Positions 56,440 to 64,000 of a DNA stretch of 64,000 nt are shown piece after piece. Each line of letters opens with the position of its first letter. Position 1 is the first letter of the stretch. This DNA is from Metallyticus violacea (Eukaryota; Arthropoda; Insecta; Mantodea; Metallyticidae). The stretch is from assembly GCA_030762175.1 (NCBI GenBank), contig CM060831.1, positions 95,127,501 to 95,191,500 of the forward strand, given 5' to 3'. The translations under genes were made by a program, and so were the position numbers. Below the pieces are notes generated by a model. It did not search any database. It was given only the letters and a program-made list of their open reading frames with translations, and was not told where the DNA came from.

Positions 56440-56988
56440 TAATTAAAATTTAAATTGGAACTTGCACATTGAAGTTAATCATATAATTGATATCATTGTA
56501 TGATTTAGTTGAACTACACACTCTTAATGTATAATTGTGCAGGATGTGAAAAAATCTACATTGGAAAAACATAGGCACACGGTTAAAGGAACATTTCAGG
56601 AACATAAAGTATAAGCAAATGGAGAAATCAGCAGAAGCATATCATTTTTGGACACAAAATCATGACATAATGAATAAAGCAAAATTATTAAAATCAGTAC
56701 TAGGACCTATGGAACTAGCAACCTGGGAGAAAATTTACATCTACAAATACAAAAACAGTCTAAGGAACTTCACCACTGCCAGGGATGAAAACAAACTAAA
56801 AGTTTATCACACCACCAGGGCAGAATACACATTCCCATAGCTCAACGAATGATCTGACAGTTGGATTTTAGCCTGCTGATGATAACTAAATGTTCTTGAA
56901 ACTGGTTCTATACATTATGACAAGTAAGTGAATCATTAAGGGTGTGTAGTTCAACTAAATCATACAATGATATCAATTATATAATTTT
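56440..56988 (+). mobile_element. PLE: inverted tail plus 3' body
   Basis: 56440-56520 is the tail in reverse (ttggaacttgcacattgaag, tgtatgatttagttgaacta). 56530-56840 is the forward endonuclease: GCEKIYIGKT near 56538-56568, then the 73-codon frame 56619-56840 with KSAEAYHFWTQNHDIMNKAK, ELATWEKIYIYKYKNSLRNF. A hammerhead-like fold and the forward tail (tagttcaactaaatcataca) follow. It splits orphan family 2, which resumes at 56991. Confidence 0.85.
56872..56910 (+). ncRNA. Hammerhead-like motif, weak stems
   Basis: CTGATGA (56876-56882), T, a poor stem II (AAC..GTT), GAAA (56898-56901), ACTGGT, T, C. The two conserved boxes and their position after the endonuclease match the other copies, but stem I has only one clear pair and stem II three. 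Confidence 0.4.
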
Positions 56989-57549
56989 TCATCTTTGCTG
57001 TCATGAAAAAGATTTTTAAGTGCATGCTGAATGGCATTTTTATGCTGCCTTCCATTTAAATGGGCCACAAGATGGTCTGGCCAGAACAGCAAAACATTTG
57101 GGAGCATAAGCCAGTTAACAGTATCCATATAGTGACCAAATTCTAACTCCCCTTCAACTTTATATTTGGCGTGGAAAAAATATTAAGTCATGTTAATGAA
57201 TATTGCAACACCTCTGCAAAAGAGATTTAGAAATCATGCACAAAATCAGAAACTCAAAGGCTTCATTCTCGTAAATGCAAAATAAAATGTATTTTAATTC
57301 ACATGCTGACAATTTTCAGGAAGAAGACATTGTTCTTAATGATGAGGTTGATTATGACAACCTATCAGGATTTTTGGCCTGCAGTGACAAGAGCTATTGG
57401 CAGATTGGATGTATGTTACATAAAGAAGAAGAAATTGACCAAGTGAAAATTATGTTTCTTTACCCTGGAACCTTCACCATCTGTATTACCTCACATCAAA
57501 CATATTCCTAGGCAGTCAGTGTTAATGTGAGTTAAATTGCTAATTTATT

Positions 57550-57740
57550 TATTCGGTTTATTTAAGGATGTTCTTAAACATCTCAAGTCTTAAGCATCCC
57601 ATTCAATTCAGGGTGTGAAACAGCTGAAAAAGTTTGCTCAGAGATCTCTTCTTTCAGGCTTGAGGTTCTTTTATGTGCCATAAGTCTATGACATAGGACC
57701 CATGGCTTTACTTCCCTTTCAAAGGGAAGTAAAGCGTACA
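57550..57740 (-). mobile_element. SINE family A, truncated
   Basis: Tail ttatttaaggatgttcttaa, body cattcaattcagggtgtgaaa and ctatgacataggacccatgg match the family. It ends in a foldback (tttacttccctttcaaaggg against aagtaaagc), and the tRNA-like head is missing. A PLE follows immediately. Confidence 0.78.
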
Positions 57741-57744
57741 TAAG

Positions 57745-58580
57745 TGATATCCTTCTTGACCTCATAGTGTTCATTCTAAAATGTGTGCACCACTGATTTT
57801 TCTGTTTGTTTGTGTTTAATATTTCTCCAGTGTTCCTTTAATCTGATACCTATGTTCCATTTTGTCTTGCCTATGTACACTTTTTCACAGTATTTACAAT
57901 TAATCCCAAATATGCCAGAATTTTCTTCTTTGGGTCTGGGGTCTGTTTAGTTTAACTTCAACAGTTTGCTAACACTGTACTTGTTTACAGGTGCTAAATA
58001 GATGTAATGTTTGAAGATTTTCTGAAATGTATTATTCAGGTATGGGTGGTAGTGAACCTATGGTAAGTCTTTTCTTTTGATAAAGTACTAGGTGTGGTAA
58101 TTTGTTTAATTTTATTTTTCTTTTGAAAAAGAAAATTAAACTTTTATTTTTTATTTTTTGATCAATCATTTGTTTGTTAAACCCATTAGATTTTGCTGCT
58201 TCTATTATGTGTATATATTCCTTTTTACACTCTTCTTTATTTAGTGGTACATTGACCAATCTATAAACCATGCTATTTTTGGAATGAATGCCATGAAATC
58301 GAGAAGGATCTCACTTTATTAAAAGCAATGCAACACCCAAAGGAACTCAGTATATGGGAAAAAATTTTAATAAAAAAATATGAACATAGACTAATGAGTT
58401 TCGATATTCCAGAAGCAGACAATATTTTATATAAGTTCATCAATATACCAGAGTACACACAGTTACTTACACTGCCAATTTAGATTGATCCATTAGATGG
58501 TTGACAATGTGAGCAAAGTCTCATGAAACATGTCCCAGTTTAAAAAGTTTTAAGAGTGGAACGTTAAGAATGTTTTAATG
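57745..58580. mobile_element. PLE with internally inverted 5' part
   Basis: 57745-58272 is minus: VYRLVNVPLNKEECKKEYIH, SNGFNKQMIDQKI, then GINCKYCEKVYIGKTKWNIG and KEHWRNIKHKQTEKSV toward 57790. From about 58272 the strand flips: plus, WNECHEIEKDLTLLKAMQHP, KELSIWEKILIKKYEHRLMS, FDIPEADNILYKFINIPE, then a hammerhead-like fold and tail. The two parts are consecutive portions of one PLE and overlap by about 35 bp of homologous sequence (the NEHYEVKKD/NECHEIEKD segment). Confidence 0.85.
58498..58537 (+). ncRNA. Hammerhead-like motif, decayed core
   Basis: TGG (58498-58500) pairs with CCA (58535-58537). TTGACAA (58501-58507), T, stem II GTGAG/CTCAT (58509-58513/58520-58524), GAAA (58525-58528), ACATGT and C as the cleavage residue. 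Two core changes from CUGACGA, both C-to-T or G-to-A. Confidence 0.5.
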
Positions 58581-60435
58581 TGTTCGCATGATTTTAAGTG
58601 GTTTAGCTTTTAATCTACCTAAGATTTTAAGACCCTTTCACTGTGTTGATTCCTGCATTCATCGCTAATTAGCCTTAAATGTTAGCAACACAATTACTTT
58701 CATTTTCCTCTAAATGTGTGGAGAATAGATTAGGTATGAAATATTATAATAAATATTTAGAGGAAAACTTTTCTGGATGCTAACTGATATTGGCTAAATT
58801 ACTAATATATGCTGAGCATGTGTATATAAAGCCTAGTAAGGTATTTTTCTAAAAGTATAGTTAAAGAGAACTGTGACCCAAAAAGTGGTAATGATTATGA
58901 AGTTCAACCCCAAGCCAGGTATCCAGTAAATATTTTTATTATACTGCTGCACTTCTGTACTTCTGTAAGGACTGTTAAAAATTATTCAAAATCTTGAACA
59001 ATATTAAAATGCAAGGAATCTTTTTATCATTTGATATCCATATGTTATTGACTGTTCATATTATAAAAAAATTAATTAATTATTAGTAAAAATGAAGACA
59101 GGCATATACGCTGTATTAGCAACAAAAGTAATTGCTTTTTATAAATACATTTGAGTTAAAGCTATACGAAAAAAATAGTATATAATATCCTTTGTTAATT
59201 TCATTACCTCTTATTCATTTTTTTTTTGCATTTTACAGTGTAGTTCAAGAGATGAACTAGGATTAATTTTGCAACTAACTTCAATTTCTTTATGGAGATT
59301 TGTTTAAATTCTGAAGCAAATCCTTTAGTATGATTAACACCTACCATTATTACTTTTTAGTTCTTCTTTCAAACTCTTGTTTGCAGTTTTTTCTTAAATA
59401 GTTTCCTAATGATGCACTTGCAGGGCTTTATATCTGTAACTAGAATAATTTATTTTTGGTTTTACTTATATTAAAGGCATTTCTTAATTTCTGTCTATTT
59501 TTCTCTATCAAGTTGAAGTCATTTTTATGCCTTTTCTTCACCAGAGCATCTCATAGCAGTATTTTTTTATTCCTGGCATCTGTTAATGTTTCATTTTGCA
59601 GTGTAACCACATACCCAAGCCTTGCTATAAATTACTAACTTCCATTTGTATTTGAGATCTTTTATCAGGCTCTGAAAGGTGAAGCACATTTTTCTTAGTC
59701 ACCCTGTAAGTGCTGAAGATAACAGCCACAAATACCTGGTAGATTTACAGCATAGAAGACATGTACAAACAGCTTACTTTCTCATTTTCACTTATACTGT
59801 GAAATAAATTAGCAACTCATTCTCTTTGTTGTTTTAATTTATGAAAACAAAGAAGTGCATATACTCTTATTTAACATACTTGCATGACTGCAAATATATA
59901 AATAACCACGTGGTAAATAGTGTGCTTATAACTGACTCTGGAGAAGTTGTTGTGCCAAAGCATGGTTAAGGAATAACTGTTTTTGACAATGAATTTTACA
60001 ACATTTTAAAGTACTGCAAGCTGTCCCTGATTAACTCAAGAAACATTACTATGAATAAGTGACTGCATTAAGAGATATGTATAAACAACTAAAGACACTG
60101 TTAGAAAGTAGAAGTTGCTTTTTGTAAAAATATATTCTTTTTTGGAGGCAAACTTTATGGCCCCAAAATTATCTTTCTCTTATTTATATAAAGTTGTTTC
60201 ATGCTTCAACTAATACAATGAATATAATACCTTTTTAACTCAACCAGTGAAATGAAATTTTTTTGAGCACAAGAAAATATTTCCCCTTTCCCTTTTTGTT
60301 ACATTGGATAAATACAAAGTACTTTTCCTTCCCTTTCTGACTCAAATCATCCTTATAATGACAGCTATTTATGCATATAAACTGGTAAAATTAGTAATTA
60401 TGTTCATAAATAAAGAAAGGTTACTCTTATCATGC
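58581..60435. other. Intron or intergenic, no feature seen
   Basis: AT-rich. A minus-strand run near 59620-59420 with a translation like LTDARNKKIL may be a remnant of a retroelement, but it is too weak to call. The rest shows no recurring repeat. Confidence 0.45.
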
Positions 60436-60439
60436 TAGA

Positions 60440-61330
60440 GGCCATGCAAATTATCACAGAATAATAATAACCAAAACAGCAACAGAAAAAGGTCTATATA
60501 TAATGGGATCTATTCTATATAACAAATTGCCAAATTACATTAAAAATTCAAATGTAAAATCTTTTAATAAAATTTTATAAATGTATTTAATTGACAATTT
60601 CCTTGTAGGTTGGAATATTTAAGAAACTGATTACTAATAATGGTTAATGACTCCCAAATTTCTTGGGACTCATTGTTGATAATCAATTAACTTTCAAATG
60701 CCAGGTAACAAAGTGAGCAAATGTATTTTGTTATTAAGGCAATGATCACAATATTTAAATTTAGATAGTCTAAAATTAGTATATTATTGTTTAATTTATC
60801 CATATGTTTGTTAAGCAATTGCAGTTTGGAGAAGTACATGTGATGTAAATATGAATTAGACTGTTAATACTGCAAAAAAGTTGTTTGAGATGTATATATA
60901 AGGTAGACAGGAGATTATGTTGCAGATGTATTTTTAAGGAATCTAAAATTTTCTATAATATCATTATATGTGTATAAGGTAGTTCTATTTGTTGTTAACA
61001 GCGAACAAGATAAGATTCTAAACTAGGACTGCCACAATTATAGCACTCAGACTCAGAACTATTATTATCATCTAAATATAAACAAAAAAGTTACTGAAAG
61101 AGATCCAAGGGTTATTGATAAAATTTTGTGTAATAAACTGCCACTATCCTTTAAAAATCAAAAAGGGTAGAAGCTTCAAACAGGATTGAAAAACTTCTTG
61201 AAAGATAAATGTATGTATAAGATAAATGAATTGTTAATATTGTATATAAAATATAGTTGAATGTAATTGTGTATAGTATAAATGGAAATACCTGATTATA
61301 ATATGAGGTAAATTTGCTTCTTGATATTAA
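60440..61330 (+). mobile_element. CR1/jockey-like LINE C-terminal relic
   Basis: Frames read KFLGLIVDNQLTF-like text near 60655-60695 (SQISWDSLLIINQLTF region), then near 60930-60990 RNLKFSIISLYVYKVVLFVV, NSEQDKIL, HNYSTQTQNYYYHLNINKK, VIDKILCNKLPLSFKNQK and LKNFLKDKCMYKINELL near 61180-61235. The text matches the end of LINEs like that at 28.2-29.9 kb (..PCLYIYKVVLF..YNKLP..IK). Truncated and frameshifted. Confidence 0.7.
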
Positions 61331-62210
61331 ATTGTTGGTTTATCAATATATTTTGTGATTGTATTTTTAAACAGTGACTGAAATACAAGTGTAGAGTCTA
61401 TGGTCTGCAATAAAATTATTTTTATTGTTTATTTATTTATTGTACAGGTTGACCATAGGAAATGTCTGGAATTACTGAAAGAAGTATTCTAACTGAAATG
61501 CATTTTAATTTTTAATTGTACATATAAGATGAGTTTAGATTATATTGACAATGCTTGATACTTGTATTAATGAGACTACAGAGAGTAAAATAAATTTAAA
61601 TTCAAATAACTTTTTTCAATCCTTGTGTTATTGAATCATAATTTCCACATCTTTCATTCTCACTCTACTATATATTGTTATAGAGTAAGATGTCATTTTT
61701 GACATGTAGTTTATGGCAACTTTTGTAACACATTGAAGTTTTTATCATGTTAATTTTACACTACTTGGAATAGACAAATTGATTTGATGGAAAAAGAATG
61801 CTATTTTTACAGATATGTTGCACCTTGAATGTGATAAACACTGTTACTAAGTAATGATGAATATTAATTTACTATGAATTAATCCATTTGTTCAGAATCA
61901 CATTTATTACTTTGAATAAAACTGATAAATATTCACACTTGATATCCACCATTATCTTTTGAAGTGCCTCTCAAAGCAGTTTACAAAATTAATCTTATGA
62001 TGTACAATTGCAACTATGAATGATTTTCATGCATTTTGAACATGATAGGCACACAATTCAAGACATGAAAATGTATACTGGTCTTGAGAAATTAATATTT
62101 TCACATGTCATTTATGTTTTTTTAAAGTGTGAATTATATAGAACAAATACATTTCTTTCTTTATTTCAAAATGAATTATGCTAGCCACAACTTATACCTT
62201 AAATTTAGAG
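61331..62210. other. No feature seen
   Basis: AT-rich sequence with no domain, RNA gene or shared repeat recognised. Confidence 0.5.
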
Positions 62211-62214
62211 TATC

Positions 62215-62700
62215 TTTAGGAGATAATTAACCTATATATAAAATGTTGCAAATGTACTCCCTTCTGCATAAGGAATAATTCAAGACCCATGTTACCCGCC
62301 ACTGGTTCAAGGACTGTGTTGTCAAAACCATTAATCTTCTGTTTAATGTTGTGCTTCAGATTGTCTGATGTCTGGGGGTGTATGGAGTAAGCTCTGTGTT
62401 TTAAATAATCTTGCAGGAAGAAGTCTGGTGTTGTCAAATTAGGAGAATCTTGTTGCCCACAGGTTCATGGAGATTATCCAGTCAGCAAAGAATTTTTAAT
62501 TAGCACCATGGATCAATTTGATGTATGAGTATAGTACCATCTTGTTAAAAATATCCATGACTCAGCTCTACGTTGTCCGGTTGCTCAACAAACTCTATGA
62601 AAATCCGGTGGTACTCTGCAGTATCCATAGTCCGGTCAAAAAAAAATTGGTTCCACTATTCTCTGTGCAGATGTTGTACACTAAACCCTGACTAACTAGG
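62215..62700 (-). mobile_element. Tc1/mariner-superfamily transposase C-terminal relic
   Basis: Minus frame 62437-62216: MTTPDFFLQDYLKHRAYSIH, PQTSDNLKHNIKQKINGFDN, then TVLEPVAGNMGLELFLMQKG. The DFFLWGYLK..VY block and the PQT...LK..I helix are typical of an insect transposase type with the catalytic Asp/Glu just before. Upstream (62450-62700) a P..SP.L-like part and a decayed middle can be seen. No termini found. Confidence 0.75.
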
Positions 62701-62799
62701 TGCATAGATGATTCATAAATAACATGTGGATTTTGGACAGCCGAATAGCATGAGTTCTGTGAGTTTGCATAGCCACATAAATGGAAGCATGCTTCAGTT

Positions 62800-63075
62800 G
62801 TTTTTGTTTTTTTAATGGTGTTTAACGCCTATTTTTACTACTGAGGCACCACAGGCTGTGAACACTGGTGATACATGAAATGATATATTGGGAAAGGGTT
62901 TTTTTTTTAAGGAAGGAAACGTTCTAGGCCTAAGTTTAGGGTACTTCCCCAGCATTTGCCAGTTATGAAGACTAAGGAAAACCTGGAAAAAACCTCAGTC
63001 AGGGAGGATGGTCCTGGCAGGATTCGAACCCCACCTTCCACTCACAAGTCTGCACCTTAACGACTTGTATTATGC
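62800..63075 (-). mobile_element. SINE family B copy
   Basis: T run, then gtgtttaacgcctatttttac, caccacaggctgtgaacac, gactaaggaaaacctgg and, reversed, the B-box-like gattcgaacccc and the A-box region near 63055-63070. It matches the copies at 5.5 and 21.1 kb. The head is slightly truncated and no target duplication is clear. Confidence 0.85.
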
Positions 63076-64000
63076 CTTTTGCAGGAGGGAGGGCATTTTC
63101 AACATTTTCTATTGAGATTAATAATATCTCAAATATACTGTACATTTTTGTATAATAAGTTATGGCTAGCATTATTCATTCTGAAATAAATAAAGAACGA
63201 AATATATTAATTCTATATAAATCACTCTGTAGTGAGAATATAAACAGAATCACAGTAAGCCCAAATGTTTTCCTGTGACTTATGAACTCAATCTTTACTA
63301 TTGCTTAATGGTTGTTGTCTTTTGAGCCACTTTTTCTTCCAAATTCTTCATTGCTCATCCTAACTCTCATGCAAATGTTGTAAATGAGAATAGCAGCAAT
63401 CCATATATTTGATATCAGCTCTGATATTTTTCTAAGAATTGACTTAACAATAATCCAAGTGATTTTTTCTCATAGTTAATTTATCCAGAATATTGTATTT
63501 GCAACATTTCTGTTAGAAATATTTAAATTCAGGTACCTTAAGTTTGTGCTAGGAATGTTTGCTACACTACTGCCAAGCATATATTTTCATTAAATTTATT
63601 ATATGATGCAGATTGCCTCTGCAACTGTGTAAGTAAAACCTATTTCTTTGAAGAAAGTCCTTGATTATTTCAAATATGCAATTCCTTTATAAATATTAAG
63701 TTAGGATTTTATCTTACTCCCAATATGTAGATCATAAGTTTAGCAGAACACTGCTTTGCCATTTTTTTTTAACCTTTGTCATTGTCAGTATAGACACATG
63801 CTTATAGCTTAATTAACTAGATACAACTGGTGTCATGGTTAACTACTGATTTCACTAATTCTAGTGCATTTTGAAAACAAGAAAGGAAAATGTAAGACAA
63901 ACGAGTACAATAAGCTACTTTAATTTAATTTTTTAGTGTAATGATAATGAGCAATGCAATAATATTAAAACATGTAAAATTATATCATGTGGTACAAACT
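63076..64000. other. No feature seen
   Basis: AT-rich end of the window without recognised genes or repeats. Confidence 0.5.

Larger units (their letters stand above)
53340..57515 (+). pseudogene. Orphan transposon-like protein family 2, nested host of insertions
   Basis: A second uncharacterised family that I recall from arthropod and other animal proteomes. Pieces in order: LNSSLQVVGASPN (near 53455-53492), a middle part, ISRCMPNKKYFVIVKENI (near 53838-53890), VYNLFKEWHQNAKVGILQFCD (to 53985), CMCCIIHQNVKLIF (read across a mariner using one TA), IERRIKDLIAGSDYE, CNPSLPA, CPGEENLRAIFTNAFEINTV (to 55490), EVTFKYKL and IEEFFKLF after a 162-bp insert, ENYLFLLQDKVQAYH near 55860, then after a PLE HLCCHEKDF.VHAEWHFYAA (56991-57050), GLARTAKHLGA, and SGFLACSDKSYWQIGCMLHK (57365-57425). 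Stops throughout. The enzyme type is unknown to me. Confidence 0.65.

Noticed and set aside
59350..59640. Possible minus-strand retroelement remnant
   Set aside because: Only a vague text resemblance (LTDARNKKIL) with no motif in order; not enough to call.
1..64000. CRISPR array, bacterial operon or ribosomal RNA
   Set aside because: No regularly spaced identical repeats, no ribosome-binding sites and no rRNA-like stretches; everything indicates a nuclear eukaryotic locus.

Overview
The window is eukaryotic, AT-rich and repeat-dominated. It looks like a large arthropod, probably insect, genome. The evidence is one multi-exon gene with kilobase-scale introns, many insect-type mariner transposons, Penelope-like elements, tRNA-derived SINEs and two uncharacterised transposon-like families that I recall from arthropod proteomes. 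The species cannot be fixed from the sequence; a hemimetabolous insect is only a guess.

The only host gene I can support lies on the minus strand. It has seven consecutive exons (45393-45244, 36365-36184, 34483-34318, 27270-27061, 14192-14107, 13256-13074, 8654-8441), all with AG/GT splice borders and matching phases. They encode the end of one CUB domain, three complete CUB domains and the start of a link to the next. Uninterrupted CUB domains with no EGF or sushi modules between them point to cubilin. The gene runs off both sides of what I can identify. Its introns (about 0.85 to 13 kb) hold nearly all the repeats.

Repeat layout by region: 0-7 kb has LINE relics, a Penelope-like element (PLE) with its 3' ends, and SINEs. 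9-10 kb is a mariner with intact TA-flanked inverted repeats. 10.4-11.2 kb is a head-to-head pair of PLE tails. 15.5-26.8 kb is a cluster of RTE and other LINE pieces, three mariners, a Tc1 relic, a second PLE lineage and SINEs. 28-33 kb holds three LINE relics. 34.6-44.7 kb holds three PLE copies, one with short direct terminal repeats, plus LINE 3' ends and a foldback element. 47-63 kb holds mariner-type relics and two broken orphan transposon families that were later hit by mariner, PLE and a 162-bp element.

The most interesting system is the PLEs. At least seven of their 3' ends, on both strands, carry a hammerhead-ribozyme-like fold just after or overlapping the end of the GIY-YIG endonuclease reading frame. 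Two copies show compensatory changes in stem II, and all carry an extra U between the CUGANGA box and stem II. In two copies the ribozyme core is also the codons for the C-terminal peptide of the PLE protein. Nested insertions with clear target duplications let the order of events be read directly.
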